A stretch of 49,830 nucleotides of DNA from Candidatus Ornithospirochaeta stercoripullorum (GCA_017694595.1 JADIMT010000067.1:1-49830), one strand, 5' to 3'; numbered from the stretch's first letter, positions 34,328 through 44,613 are shown. Notes: generated by a model not told the origin, from the letters alone. Program-made: numbers and translations.

Positions 34328-35342
34328 TAGACAGCTCAAAAGAACCACCGGTGGAGATTGCTGCCCTGACTCTTGCTGAGAGCATCTCAATCTCCGCTTT
34401 GAATGAAACGAATGGAGAACCATCTTTCCAACCAAAGCTCATATGCTCATCTTTAAGTATTATAAAAATACCATCTTCGGTATCATATCCAAGCTCTATG
34501 ATATTACAGTTAAGTGAAAAACTTTCCCTGTGGTTCCGCCTTCCGCTTTTTGTGAAGCTGTACTCCATCTCTGTTGAGATTTCGAACAGACCGAAATCCA
34601 GAGCAGCATCCGCTGAAGCTTTCTTTGGAAGATACTCATCGCTGAAGACAGGCAAAGCTCCAAGCGAATATGAGAAGCTGTACCAGAACGCATCACGGCC
34701 AAAGCTGCCGGAGATACCGAATATCTCGTCAGAGCTATCTGGATAAAGAGCTATAAGCGATCCATAAGAGACAGAGAGTGAATAGCGATCTTTCTCCGCT
34801 TCCCCTCTCACCACACCCCTTACTCCTATGTCGGGAGAAAATGAGAGGACAGCAGAGAGCGTAAGATAAGGAAACGAAAGGCTTACTCCTCCATAGAGCG
34901 TTGCATACTCTGCGCTCATTCCCTGATCCACATGCAAACCCCAGTCTTCTTTTCCCTGATAAGCAAACGCAAAAGAAGCTGATATTATGCGACCGTTGTA
35001 AGCTAGTGCAGTAATAATTCTCTCATCCGTCGACCAGAGCACGCTGAACGGATTGATTGAGAGCACAAAGCCATCGCATCCCAATTTCCTCCCAGGTCTG
35101 GAAACTTCGGGCAGGAGCGAGAAAGAGAAAGAATGGGGGTCGGAGAGAGAATGCAAAAGACCGCTTCGCGCTATCTCGCCATATTCCAGTGGCCCGAAAC
35201 GGAACCAAGCCCGCCCAGATGAGAAGCTCAATGCGGCATCTGAGGATGAGAAGCTACCGCTTCCTGAGGCACTTTCCAAGGAAGCGGAGAAAAGCGGAAG
35301 CGTGATTATGCAGATAAGAAATAGCAAAAGTATTTTCCTCAT
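34311..35342 (-). CDS. predicted outer-membrane or envelope beta-barrel protein
   Basis: This 343-residue protein has a signal peptide ([18 protein letters not shown]) and a mature part made of serine-, tyrosine- and phenylalanine-rich alternating strands ([27 protein letters not shown]). It ends in a C-terminal phenylalanine (SIKTDF), the terminal aromatic typical of assembled outer-membrane barrels. Function is unknown. Its 3' end overlaps the convergent murB end by 17 bp. No strong ribosome-binding site precedes the ATG at 35342. Confidence 0.6.
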   Translation of the reverse strand: MRKILLLFLICIITLPLFSASLESASGSGSFSSSDAALSFSSGRAWFRFGPLEYGEIARSGLLHSLSDPHSFSFSLLPEVSRPGRKLGCDGFVLSINPFSVLWSTDERIITALAYNGRIISASFAFAYQGKEDWGLHVDQGMSAEYATLYGGVSLSFPYLTLSAVLSFSPDIGVRGVVRGEAEKDRYSLSVSYGSLIALYPDSSDEIFGISGSFGRDAFWYSFSYSLGALPVFSDEYLPKKASADAALDFGLFEISTEMEYSFTKSGRRNHRESFSLNCNIIELGYDTEDGIFIILKDEHMSFGWKDGSPFVSFKAEIEMLSARVRAAISTGGSFELSIKTDF

Positions 35343-35445
35343 ACATAGTTATTCGCCGAAAAGCCTGTATTTATGTCAGCTTTTGATAGTGACTTTTCGC
35401 AGTTTTTCTGATACTGTTTCCCTTCGTAATCAGGAGAAATGTGAA

Positions 35446-36810
35446 ATGGTTATACTAACTCTGAACTGCGGCAGCTCATCTGCCAAGTACCAGGTCTATG
35501 ACTGGGACCAGAAAGACGTGCTCTGCGTTGGTGTTGTCGAACGCATTGGGCTTGAGTATTCAACGATTGAGCAGAAATCAATCGGCAAAGAGACATACAA
35601 TGAACGTTTCGTCTCACCTACACATAAAGAAGCAATAGAGCTCATCCTCAAAATGCTCGTAGATGAGAAGTACGGCTGTATCAAGTCGCTGTCAGAGATT
35701 GGAGCTGTAGGACACAGAGTCCTCCATGGCGGAGAGCTCTTCAAGAAATCCACACTCGTCACAGATGAAGTTGTCGAGCAGCTCAAGGAAATCATCCCGC
35801 TTGGACCGCTTCACATGCCTGCTAACATCATGGGAATCGAAGCTGCGAGAAAGCTCATGCCGAATGTTCCACATGCTATTGTCATGGATACAGCATTCCA
35901 TCAGACAATGCCAGAAGAAGCATTCATGTATGCAGTTCCATATGAGTGGTACACAAAATACAATGTACGCCGCTATGGCTTCCATGGCACAAGCCACCTC
36001 TACTGTGCAAAGCGTGCAGCACTTCTCTTAGGCAAGAAGAATGAGGATACGAACGTCATCATCCTCCACATCGGAAACGGAGCTTCAGCCTGTGCTGTAA
36101 AAAATGGCGTATGTGTAGAGACTTCAATGGGACTTACCCCGCTTGAGGGTCTTGTAATGGGTTCAAGATCCGGTGATATCGATCCTGCTATCATTCCTTA
36201 CATCTGCAACAACACAGGTCTTACAGCTAGCGATATGGATACATATCTCAACAAGAAGTCAGGCCTTGTCGGCATCTGTGGCATGTCGGACAGACGCGAT
36301 GTCCATCAGGCAGCACTCAATGGAGACAAGAAAGCACAGCTTGGCGTGAATATGGAAATCCACAGAATCAAGAAGTACATCGGAGCTTATGCAGCTCTCC
36401 TTGGAAGAGTTGATGCTATAGTATTCACAGCTGGTGTCGGCGAGATGGGCGAGCATATCAGATATGGCGCATGCGAAGGACTCGAGAATCTGGGAATCAT
36501 CATCGACAAAGAGAAGAACGACCTCTCCCATTGCCGCAACGCAGAGACATGCATCTCCGCAGATGACAGCCCTGTGAAGATTTTCGTCATTCCAACGGAT
36601 GAAGAGCTTGTAATGACTGAAGATGCATATGCGCTGATGAATGGCACTTATGACATCCATACAAACTTCCACTATACATTCGAGAACCCTGACTACGTGA
36701 ACAAAGCACGTGCACGCGCTCTCAAAGAGCAGCTGAAGAAGAAGCCTGAGCTGGAGAGAATCATCGCGATTCCACCTGCAAAGACATCCTGCTCTGTTTC
36801 AGGCTGCTGA
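35446..36810 (+). CDS. ackA: acetate kinase
   Basis: This 454-residue protein begins with the phosphate-binding [55 protein letters not shown], the nucleotide-site [20 protein letters not shown] and [13 protein letters not shown] follow. It interconverts acetyl phosphate and acetate with ATP formation, so mixed-acid or acetate fermentation is implied. The ATG at 35446 is chosen from AGGAG nine bases upstream and the match to family N-termini. The length is above the common 400; the extra is mostly a lysine-rich C-terminal tail of about 50 residues ending in CSVSGC. No pta gene is adjacent. Confidence 0.95.
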   Translation: MVILTLNCGSSSAKYQVYDWDQKDVLCVGVVERIGLEYSTIEQKSIGKETYNERFVSPTHKEAIELILKMLVDEKYGCIKSLSEIGAVGHRVLHGGELFKKSTLVTDEVVEQLKEIIPLGPLHMPANIMGIEAARKLMPNVPHAIVMDTAFHQTMPEEAFMYAVPYEWYTKYNVRRYGFHGTSHLYCAKRAALLLGKKNEDTNVIILHIGNGASACAVKNGVCVETSMGLTPLEGLVMGSRSGDIDPAIIPYICNNTGLTASDMDTYLNKKSGLVGICGMSDRRDVHQAALNGDKKAQLGVNMEIHRIKKYIGAYAALLGRVDAIVFTAGVGEMGEHIRYGACEGLENLGIIIDKEKNDLSHCRNAETCISADDSPVKIFVIPTDEELVMTEDAYALMNGTYDIHTNFHYTFENPDYVNKARARALKEQLKKKPELERIIAIPPAKTSCSVSGC

Positions 36811-36815
36811 TTTAA

Positions 36816-36842
36816 GGTCCGGTTAAAAGCCGGACCATTTTT
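36816..36842 (+). terminator. terminator of ackA
   Basis: GGTCCGG (36816-36822) pairs with CCGGACC (36830-36836) around TTAAAAG, followed by ATTTTT. It begins 5 bp after the ackA stop. Confidence 0.9.
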
Positions 36843-36878
36843 CTGACATTTCTCTTCGCTTTCCGCGTATATCTATAT

Positions 36879-38264
36879 GTGATTGACAACACTGAACTGA
36901 AAAGACGATTTGGAATCTCCTACTTACGGCCATGGCAGGAACTTGTGATAACAAGGATCCTTGAACTTGAAAGTGAAGGTAATGGCAAGATACTATGCAT
37001 ACTCCCAACTGGGAGCGGGAAATCGCTCTGCTTCATGTATCCGATAGCGATGCTTGGAAAGCATTCAATACTCATCTATCCACTGCTTTCCCTGATGAAT
37101 GATCAAGCAAAAAGATTCGAGGAGGCGGGAATACCATATATAGTTCTCAAGGGTGGAATGACGAGCGATGAGAGGAAAGCGAAACTGAGGAAGATAAAAG
37201 ATGGAACCGCAACAGCAATCATCACTAATCCCGAGATGCTACTGGCTATGGAGAAGTGCAATGAACTCAGAGCAATCAAGCACCCTTCTCTTCTAGTCGT
37301 CGATGAAGTGCATACAGCTGTCACATGGGGAGAAGAATTCAGGCCATCCTATCTAGAAACAGGAAGATTGATCAAAGTACTTGAGCCCAGTTCCACACTT
37401 GCGTTCACTGCCACGGCTGATGAAAGGATAACGCAAGGAATCATAGAACATATTTTTTCAGGAGAAAGACCTTATACCGTAAGGGACTCAAGCGATAGAG
37501 ATAATATCTTCTACCACTCGCTCATAAGCTTATCCAAGATTGCTGACATCAAAGCTATTCTTGCACCGCCATCTTCTCGGCCTGCTGTGGTCTTCTGCCA
37601 CTCGAGAAAGGAAACAGAAGAACTCGCGTCCGTTCTAGGCGCGTGTTATTATCATGCCGGACTTTCCACTGAGGAACGGAAAGAGAAAGAGGCGTGGTTC
37701 TCATCATCCACTTCTGGCGTAATGACAGCGACATCTGCCTATGGCATGGGAGTCGACAAGAAGAACATAAGGACGGTAATACACACATACTTGCCTGAAA
37801 GCGTTCCAGATTTCCTCCAGGAAGCAGGAAGAGGTGGCCGGGACGGGGGAAGGATGGATTCTTGGGTACTGTGGTATGGAACAGAAAATAGCCCACTGAA
37901 ACCAATCTTCATGGGTGGCAAATGCATACGTCACGCACTGCTCTCACAGATGGGAGAAGAAAGCGCTGATGAATGCCTTGGCTGTTCTGTCTGCGTGCCT
38001 GACAACTATAAGAGGGCTGGAGAAGATGAGATAATAAGATGGGTGAAGTGGCATCCTGGGCACACGATTGAAAGCGCTGCTAGGAATATAACGACAAAAG
38101 CAATCTTCTCTAAATCGCGGTCGATGAACACTTGGAAGAAGGAAGATGCTGAAAAAGCCATAAGAACATTGATCAACGAGAAGCATCTTGTGCTTTTTCT
38201 TTCTCGTCTCTTTTGTCCTCTGCGGCCAATTTGTGATAGAATCAAAGCAAAAGGAGTTTCTTGA
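36879..38264 (+). CDS. RecQ-like DNA helicase, short form
   Basis: This 461-residue superfamily 2 helicase has the RecQ motif 0 RFGISYLRPWQ, Walker A LPTGSGKSLCF, and a DEVH box followed by TAVTWGEEFRPSY (RecQ usually has DEAH). TAFTATA and the C-terminal helicase motifs VGVDKK-type YGMGVDKKNIRTVIH and QEAGRGGRDGG are present. The zinc-binding cysteines appear as GGKC then CLGCSVC. After that only about 85 residues remain, so there is no HRDC domain and at most a partial winged helix. It should unwind DNA in repair. The GTG start at 36879 lies five bases after a TATATC box with no ribosome-binding site, which suggests a leaderless mRNA. Confidence 0.82.
   Translation: MIDNTELKRRFGISYLRPWQELVITRILELESEGNGKILCILPTGSGKSLCFMYPIAMLGKHSILIYPLLSLMNDQAKRFEEAGIPYIVLKGGMTSDERKAKLRKIKDGTATAIITNPEMLLAMEKCNELRAIKHPSLLVVDEVHTAVTWGEEFRPSYLETGRLIKVLEPSSTLAFTATADERITQGIIEHIFSGERPYTVRDSSDRDNIFYHSLISLSKIADIKAILAPPSSRPAVVFCHSRKETEELASVLGACYYHAGLSTEERKEKEAWFSSSTSGVMTATSAYGMGVDKKNIRTVIHTYLPESVPDFLQEAGRGGRDGGRMDSWVLWYGTENSPLKPIFMGGKCIRHALLSQMGEESADECLGCSVCVPDNYKRAGEDEIIRWVKWHPGHTIESAARNITTKAIFSKSRSMNTWKKEDAEKAIRTLINEKHLVLFLSRLFCPLRPICDRIKAKGVS
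38213..38242 (+). promoter_or_regulatory. galactokinase promoter inside the helicase 3' end
   Basis: TTGTCC (38213-38218) and TAGAAT (38237-38242) are 18 bp apart, giving a start near 38249, just before the AAGGAG ribosome-binding site at 38251-38256. It lies within the coding end of the RecQ-like gene. Confidence 0.5.
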
Positions 38265-38265
38265 T

Positions 38266-39516
38266 ATGATTGAACAGCTTCACAAGCTTTATCCAGCTCT
38301 ATATGGAAAGGAATATGATGAGAAAGAGATGGATAATCGCTTTCAGCACCTTGTCCAGAAGCACAAAGAGATTTTCGGCGAAGATGATCCTGCCATCTTC
38401 TCAGCAGCCGGCAGAACAGAGATCGGCGGAAACCATACAGACCACAACCTCGGAAAGGTCATCGGCGGCTCTGTGAATCTTGATACCATCGGTGCTGTCA
38501 CAAAGCGTTCTGATAACCGTGTAATCATCGCCAGCGAGGGCTTCCCTGTTGTTGATGTCGATATCTCAGACCTCTCTGTGAAAGATGGCGAGAAAAATGG
38601 CACGGACAGCCTTGTCAGAGGCATTGCAGCAGCTTACAAGGATCGCGGCATGAAGATAGGCGGATGGCAAGCAAATACAACTACGAAAGTGCTTGGAGGC
38701 TCAGGACTCTCCTCCTCTGCTGCCATTGAAGTGCTCATCGCTAAGATCTTCGATAATCTCTACAACGATGATGCTCTAGAACCCATCGAAATCGCGAAGA
38801 TGGGAAAATATGCTGAGAACAAGTACTTTGGAAAGCCGTCAGGACTTCTCGATCAGGCATGCTGCGCACAAGGCGGAATTGTCGGCATCGATTTCAAAGA
38901 CAATGACAACCCTGTGCTCACGCCTGTTAATATTTCATTCGAAGATTATGGCTACACGATGATCATAACAGACACAAGAGGTTCTCATGCTGATCTCACT
39001 GGCGAATACGCAGCAGTGCCTCCAGAGATGAGGGAAGTCGCAGCATATTATGGCAAGAAAAATCTGAGGGATGTGGATTTCCAGGCTTTCATCAGAGACA
39101 TGAAAGACATCAGAGAGAAGCTAGGCAACGACAGAGCACTGCTGAGAGCCTATCATTTCTTCACGGAGAATATCAGGGTGGACTACATGCTCCAGACTCT
39201 CAAAGAAGGCGATATCGATGGATTCCTGGGATTTGTGAATGAATCTGGCAACAGCTCTTTCCGCTTCTTGCAGAATGTCTATCCATCCTCTTCCCCGAAA
39301 AACCAGGGGCTTGCTCTTGCTATCGCGCTCTCAGAGCATATATTGCAAGGAGATGGCGCAGTACGCGTCCATGGCGGTGGTTTTGCAGGCACAATCCAGG
39401 CATATGTTCCACAGGCTCTCGTAGGAAAATATATCAGCGGAATGGAGTCTCTCTTCGGCTCCGGATGCTCGATGAAGATTGCTATCAGACAGCTTCCAGT
39501 AACAAGACTGATTTAG
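38266..39516 (+). CDS. galK: galactokinase (divergent GHMP-kinase class)
   Basis: This 416-residue GHMP kinase has the galactokinase opening as AAGRTEIGGNHTDHNLGKVI (classical form GRVNLIGEHTDYNDG) and the phosphate-binding GGSGLSSSAAIEVLIA. GKPSGLLDQACCAQGG and the C-terminal VRVHGGGFAGTIQAYV complete the set. It makes galactose 1-phosphate from galactose and ATP. The GNHTDH variant belongs to a divergent galactokinase group seen in gut anaerobes; sugar preference is inferred. ATG 38266 is set by AAGGAG nine bases upstream. No galT or galE is adjacent. Confidence 0.85.
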   Translation: MIEQLHKLYPALYGKEYDEKEMDNRFQHLVQKHKEIFGEDDPAIFSAAGRTEIGGNHTDHNLGKVIGGSVNLDTIGAVTKRSDNRVIIASEGFPVVDVDISDLSVKDGEKNGTDSLVRGIAAAYKDRGMKIGGWQANTTTKVLGGSGLSSSAAIEVLIAKIFDNLYNDDALEPIEIAKMGKYAENKYFGKPSGLLDQACCAQGGIVGIDFKDNDNPVLTPVNISFEDYGYTMIITDTRGSHADLTGEYAAVPPEMREVAAYYGKKNLRDVDFQAFIRDMKDIREKLGNDRALLRAYHFFTENIRVDYMLQTLKEGDIDGFLGFVNESGNSSFRFLQNVYPSSSPKNQGLALAIALSEHILQGDGAVRVHGGGFAGTIQAYVPQALVGKYISGMESLFGSGCSMKIAIRQLPVTRLI

Positions 39517-39555
39517 CCCTTCCAATTCATTGAATGGCAAGTTATACTCCCTCTC

Positions 39556-40926
39556 GTGAAAGCGCACACTATCAACAGCAATGGAATCACGGAGGGAGTA
39601 ATCTGGAAGCAGATTATCTCTTTCTTCTTCCCGATTCTTCTAGGAACGTTCTTCCAGCAGCTCTACAATACGGCTGACGCTATCATTGTAGGCCAGTTTC
39701 TTGGAAAAGAAGCATTAGCAGCTGTCGGCGGTGGAACAGGTACAGCCATCAATCTCCTAATAGGTTTCTTCACAGGACTCTCCTCGGGAGCGACTGTTGT
39801 CATTTCACAGCACTTTGGAGCGAAGAATGAGGAACGAGTCGAGAAAGCTATCCACACAGCAATAGCTCTTGCTCTTGTGGGAGGTCTGATCATCTCCGTT
39901 CTTGGCTATGTCTTCACTGTGCCTCTTCTTGATGTGATAGGCACTCCTGATGATGTAATGCCTCTGGCTGTCAGCTACATGCACATCTACTTTCTGGGAG
40001 GAATTCCAGTCGTGATGTACAACATGGGTGCTGGAATCTTCCGCGCTATGGGAGACAGCAGAAGCCCCTTCTATTTCCTTCTCGCAAGCTGTATGACGAA
40101 TATCGTCCTCGATATTCTCTTCGTAGGCTTCTTCCACACTGGTGTCGAAGGCGCAGCGATCGCGACTGTCATCTCCCAGCTGCTGTCGATGGTACTGATC
40201 TTCATCACGCTGATGAGAAGAAAGGACAGTGCAAAGCTGAGGATAAGAAAGATAGCTTTCGACAGAAGATTGCTCACGCAGATGCTGATGATAGGCTTCC
40301 CTGCGGGTATCCAGTCCATCATGTATACCATCTCAAATCTCATCATACAGGCTGCTATCAATCAATTCGGCACAGACACTGCAGCGGCATGGGCAGGCTG
40401 GTCAAAGCTTGATCAAATCTTCTGGATGTTCATCAACGCGTTCAGCATCTCCATCACTACATTCGTCGGACAGAATTATGGTGCAGGAAAGATAGACAGA
40501 GCAAAGAAAGGTGTAAGGACTGTCACGCTCATGGCAGCTGTATCTACATTCGTCATCGAAGCCGGATACTTCCTCGTCGGACGCTATGGACTGATGCTCT
40601 TCATCACAGATAGCGCAGTACTGGAAATCGGTGTGGAGATCATGCGTTTCATCGTTCCATGGTACATCACATATATTGCAATAGAAATACTCTCTGGCGC
40701 GATAAGAGGAGCTGGAAAATCAATGATACCGACCATCATTTCGGTAGTCGGTATCTGTATACTGAGGATTGTCTGGATTTACATAGTGCCGCTTTTCGAC
40801 ACTTCGATAATAGGAGTCCTCTTCTCCTATCCATTCTCTTGGATCCTGACATCAATCCTTTTCATCATCTACTACTTCAAGGGCAATATCTACTCCGTAG
40901 CAAGCAATCAGAAGAGATTGCGATAA
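39556..40926 (+). CDS. MATE-family multidrug/sodium antiporter
   Basis: This 456-residue membrane protein has about 12 hydrophobic segments in two similar halves, the MATE layout. Both halves show family sequences: PILLGTFFQQLYNTADAIIV with AAVGGGTGTAINLL in the first, and IGFPAGIQSIMYTISNLIIQ with FVGQNYGAGKIDRAKKG in the second. It would export cationic compounds in exchange for Na+ or H+. The start is GTG 39556, seven bases after a TATACT box (39543-39548) with no ribosome-binding site, so a leaderless transcript is likely. Its end overlaps the convergent threonine synthase by 19 bp. Confidence 0.9.
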   Translation: MKAHTINSNGITEGVIWKQIISFFFPILLGTFFQQLYNTADAIIVGQFLGKEALAAVGGGTGTAINLLIGFFTGLSSGATVVISQHFGAKNEERVEKAIHTAIALALVGGLIISVLGYVFTVPLLDVIGTPDDVMPLAVSYMHIYFLGGIPVVMYNMGAGIFRAMGDSRSPFYFLLASCMTNIVLDILFVGFFHTGVEGAAIATVISQLLSMVLIFITLMRRKDSAKLRIRKIAFDRRLLTQMLMIGFPAGIQSIMYTISNLIIQAAINQFGTDTAAAWAGWSKLDQIFWMFINAFSISITTFVGQNYGAGKIDRAKKGVRTVTLMAAVSTFVIEAGYFLVGRYGLMLFITDSAVLEIGVEIMRFIVPWYITYIAIEILSGAIRGAGKSMIPTIISVVGICILRIVWIYIVPLFDTSIIGVLFSYPFSWILTSILFIIYYFKGNIYSVASNQKRLR

Positions 40927-42161
40927 TCAGGAGCGATGCTCTTAGCTCTGGATTCGGAATGCATAATCTCATAGAGATTGGCGGGGATAGCGATTTCCCT
41001 GCCAATTTCTTTCTCAACTATATCGTTGAATTTTGCAGGATGCGCTGTAGAGACAACGACAGAATGCTCATCCTCAACCCTATCACGCCTTACGCGCTCA
41101 GCACAGGCTGTATGTGGACAGATGACATATCCCGAATCCTCATAGACTTCCCTGATAGTCCTCCTGATCTCATCATCGGAGATGGAATAAGCTTCCACAT
41201 TGGCTTTGAAGCTCTGCCAGTCCGGGAAGAGGGAGAAAAGTCTCTCGATATTCGAAGGAGCACCAACATCCATAGCATTCGCCAGCGTCTTGATAGATGC
41301 TCTCGGCTCATAACTTCCGCTCTCAAGGTAATCTGTAAGCGGCTTGTTGGCATTGCATGCAAGGACAATCCTTTTTATCGGAGCACCCATAGCTTTTGCC
41401 CAGTACGCACCTGTGGCATTACCGATGTTTCCAGAAGGTATTACAAATACAGCTTCCTCACCATATTTAGCTTCATACATAGACGAAGCATATACGTAGT
41501 ACGCCATCTGGGGCAGGAGCCGTCCAAGGTTGATTGAATTAGCGCTGGAGAGATTGGAGAGGGATGTATCCATGAAAGCTTCTTTAACCATTCTCTGGCA
41601 ATCATCGAACGTGCCATCGACTTCATAGCTTGTGACATTTCCATCCCAGCCTGTCAGCTGCATCCTCTGCCTCTCCGCAACTCGTCCCTTCGGGAAAAGT
41701 ACTTTGACAGAGAGATGATTCCTTCCATGGAAAGCGGAAGCGACTGCTCCTCCTGTATCGCCTGAGGTCGCGACAAGTATCGTCAGGTCCTCATTTCTCT
41801 TCTCCAGAAGCTTCTCCATGGAGAATGCAAGAAAGCGCGCGCCGAAGTCCTTGAAAGCCGCAGTTGGACCGAAATATAGCTCAAGCGTATCCTTGCCATG
41901 CTCTGTATGGAAGGGTACTGGGAAAGAGAAAGCGTTCCTGCAGATCTCTTCCAGATCATCGCTGAGCTCATCCCCATCGAAGTATGGCAACAGTGCCTGA
42001 TACATAGCGTACCATGCACCTTTAGTCAGGGTAAAAGTCTCAGGAATGCGGGGAAATGACTGAGGGATAAAGAGTCCTCCATCTGGAGCAAGACCTTTGA
42101 GTATTGCCTCCGATGCCGTGATTGATTCTTCGTTTGCTGCTCTTGTGGAAATGTATCTCAT
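40908..42161 (-). CDS. thrC: threonine synthase
   Basis: This 417-residue PLP enzyme carries the lysine motif GPTAAFKDFGARF, the phosphate-binding ATSGDTGGAVASAF, SINLGRLLPQMAYY, and PSGNIGNATGAYWAKAMG. It converts O-phosphohomoserine to threonine. AAGGAGG stands eight bases before the ATG at 42161. It lies 12 bp after thrA in a thrA-thrC unit. Homoserine kinase (thrB), which should make its substrate, is not in the window. The length is that of the shorter bacterial/archaeal class rather than the long plant-like form. Confidence 0.95.
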   Translation of the reverse strand: MRYISTRAANEESITASEAILKGLAPDGGLFIPQSFPRIPETFTLTKGAWYAMYQALLPYFDGDELSDDLEEICRNAFSFPVPFHTEHGKDTLELYFGPTAAFKDFGARFLAFSMEKLLEKRNEDLTILVATSGDTGGAVASAFHGRNHLSVKVLFPKGRVAERQRMQLTGWDGNVTSYEVDGTFDDCQRMVKEAFMDTSLSNLSSANSINLGRLLPQMAYYVYASSMYEAKYGEEAVFVIPSGNIGNATGAYWAKAMGAPIKRIVLACNANKPLTDYLESGSYEPRASIKTLANAMDVGAPSNIERLFSLFPDWQSFKANVEAYSISDDEIRRTIREVYEDSGYVICPHTACAERVRRDRVEDEHSVVVSTAHPAKFNDIVEKEIGREIAIPANLYEIMHSESRAKSIAPDYRNLF

Positions 42162-42173
42162 CCAATTTCCTCC

Positions 42174-44573
42174 TTATACTTTTGAACCAAGATAAGCGCT
42201 GAGACGCAGGATATCTGCAAAGACACCACCCGCTGTAACCTCTGGCCCCGCTCCTGGTCCCTTGATCACTAATGGCTGCTTGTCATAACGCATCGTCCGG
42301 AATGATATCACATTATCTGTGCCTTTTGCCTGCGAGAATGGATGATCCAGCGGATATTCAGCCAAAGCAACTGAGCACTTGCCATTTTCAACGCGTCCGA
42401 CATATCTAAGCTTCATGTTCCGGCTCGCTGCATCTTTATACAATTTGAGCATATGCTCATCTATTTCAGAAAGACGCACAAGGAACTCATCAATCGAGAG
42501 CTCTCTCAGATGCTCTGGAACGAGTGATTCCACAGCTATATCATCAGTTTCAGTGCTGTATCCCAGCTCACGGGCAAGGATTACAGTCTTTCTCGCTACA
42601 TCCATGCCAGAGAGATCATCCCTTGGATCCGGCTCTGTATAGCCCAGGCTCCTGGCTTTCTTTACAAGCTCAGAGAAAGGCACAGTGCCATCATACTCAG
42701 AGAAAAGCCAGCAGAGTGTACCGGAGACCATACCCTCAACGCTGATGACCCTGTCTCCAGTCTCCCTGAGGTCTTTAAGCGTGCAGATAACAGGAAGACC
42801 TGCTCCTACTGTTGTCTCATAGAGGAACTTGCGTCCAGTCTTCATCGTGCTTGCCATCAGCTCTTTATAGTAACTATATGGCCCCGATCCAGCTTTTTTG
42901 TTGGGGGTTATCACATGGAAGCCACTCTCAATGAACTTCTTATACTGCATCGCTCTCGCTTCAGATGATGTGCAATCGATGATGACTTTGTGCGGATAAT
43001 ACTGCGCAGAGATATGTGAGAGGAAGATATCTTCATTGTATGTCACAGCTTCCTTTTTGAATTTCTCATGCCATTCACGAAGATCGATTCCTTCCTCGGA
43101 AAGGAGCATCTTCTTCGATGTGGCTATGCCTCTCACTCTGATATCCAGATCGAACTCCCTTTTCAGCCTCTCGCTTTCCTCAGCTAGCTGATCGAGAAGT
43201 GTTCCTCCGATATTTCCCGGTCCGAAAAGACCTACTGAAAGCGTCTGCTGCGAGAGGAAGAAGACTGAGTGAAGCGCACGGAGAGCTCTTCCGCTCTCGT
43301 CTGCTTTTATCACTGCACTGATATTCCTCTCCGATGAGCCTTGCGCAATTGCCCTGATGTTTATGCCAGCACGTCCAAGGGATGAGAGGAAGGCACCAGC
43401 AGTGCCTACGTGTCCAGGCATTCCCTCACCGACAGCCGCAATGATAGCTAAATCATTCTCGCTATCTATTGCGGAGATTCCCTTCTCCTGTATCTCATGC
43501 GAGAACTCTGCCCTGATAGTCTTTACAGCATCTCCCACCTGGCGTTGCGGCACACAGAAGCAGATGGAATACTCCGATGAAGCCTGAGAGATGAGGATTA
43601 CAGATATCCTCTCATTTCTCAAAGACGTGAAAAGCCTAGACGAAAAGCCTGGAACTCCAGACATTCCAGAACCTTCGACGTTGATCATAGCAACGTTCCT
43701 GACGACGGAGAACGCCTTGACAGAGAGTCCTTCATCAGGATTCTCATCGGAAATAAGCGTACCTTCCTCATCCATATCGAGCCAGCAGCGAAGCGTGATA
43801 GGGATATGAGCATCTGCAGCGCTCTGGAAGGACTGCGGATGGATGATAGGTGCTCCGAAGAATGAAAGCTCAGTCGCTTCGCTGTATGTCAGATAGCGTA
43901 TCACTTTAGCAGAAGGCACATCCTTGCGGCTTGCTGTACACAGAGGAGAACGTGAGTTCCAGAATGTAAGAGGCACTTTATGGCTGGAAGCGATCAGAGA
44001 AGCTGTATACTCGCTCTCACCTTCCCTCCTGGGTTTTCCTGCCGCATCCGTTGATGCTGGAATCATGAAAAGTTCCCCTGTAACAAATACAGCGCCTTCA
44101 GGGAATTCCGGAACGTCGATTGCCTCGCGCGGAGTCATGATCACAGAAGGAATCGACTTTGATGCGAAAGAGGCTGAAAGTATCCATGAAAGGAATGTAG
44201 ATGTACAGCTATCGAAATAACGGAAAGCTGAGTCCGGAGCCGCTTTCATGATCCATACAGCTCTCAGCACTTCCTCGATATCGGAAAATGACTGATTGAT
44301 CTGTTCCTGGATCTGTGAACTATCGGAAAGCGCTGATTCAGCCAGCTCATTCCAGATACTCTGGCTTTTCTCAAGCCTGCTCCATAGCTTCTCTTCGTTA
44401 TCAGCGGCGAGAGTCAATAAGCCATCCAGCTGATAATCCTGGCTCCTGACAGGGGAAAGGACAAAGACATCAGTCTTCTCCTCACTCTTTTCTGACAACG
44501 CAATAAGCTTTCTTATTCCCTGATGGTGAGAAAGCATCGATCCTTCTAGCGCGTGGATACGGACTGAATCCAT
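42174..44573 (-). CDS. thrA: aspartokinase-homoserine dehydrogenase fusion with degenerate kinase domain
   Basis: This 799-residue protein aligns by eye along nearly all of E. coli ThrA (820). The homoserine dehydrogenase half is well kept: GLFGPGNIGGTLLDQL (448-463), ITPNKKAGSG (555-564), TEPDPRDDLSGMDVARK (646-662). The ACT region is also kept (ISVILISQASSEYSICFC, about 323-340, and INIRAIAQGSSERNISAV). The kinase half is not: the N-terminal KFGGTS motif reads ALEGSM (8-13), GRNGSDYSA reads RREGESEYTA, and TDVDGVYTCDPR reads NSRSPLCTASRK (206-217). Aspartate kinase activity is probably lost, leaving a regulated dehydrogenase. AGGAG precedes the ATG. It is followed by thrC. Confidence 0.88.
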   Translation of the reverse strand: MDSVRIHALEGSMLSHHQGIRKLIALSEKSEEKTDVFVLSPVRSQDYQLDGLLTLAADNEEKLWSRLEKSQSIWNELAESALSDSSQIQEQINQSFSDIEEVLRAVWIMKAAPDSAFRYFDSCTSTFLSWILSASFASKSIPSVIMTPREAIDVPEFPEGAVFVTGELFMIPASTDAAGKPRREGESEYTASLIASSHKVPLTFWNSRSPLCTASRKDVPSAKVIRYLTYSEATELSFFGAPIIHPQSFQSAADAHIPITLRCWLDMDEEGTLISDENPDEGLSVKAFSVVRNVAMINVEGSGMSGVPGFSSRLFTSLRNERISVILISQASSEYSICFCVPQRQVGDAVKTIRAEFSHEIQEKGISAIDSENDLAIIAAVGEGMPGHVGTAGAFLSSLGRAGINIRAIAQGSSERNISAVIKADESGRALRALHSVFFLSQQTLSVGLFGPGNIGGTLLDQLAEESERLKREFDLDIRVRGIATSKKMLLSEEGIDLREWHEKFKKEAVTYNEDIFLSHISAQYYPHKVIIDCTSSEARAMQYKKFIESGFHVITPNKKAGSGPYSYYKELMASTMKTGRKFLYETTVGAGLPVICTLKDLRETGDRVISVEGMVSGTLCWLFSEYDGTVPFSELVKKARSLGYTEPDPRDDLSGMDVARKTVILARELGYSTETDDIAVESLVPEHLRELSIDEFLVRLSEIDEHMLKLYKDAASRNMKLRYVGRVENGKCSVALAEYPLDHPFSQAKGTDNVISFRTMRYDKQPLVIKGPGAGPEVTAGGVFADILRLSAYLGSKV

Positions 44574-44613
44574 ATATTTCTCCTAAAATAGGGACAAAAC
44601 CCATATATTCTGG

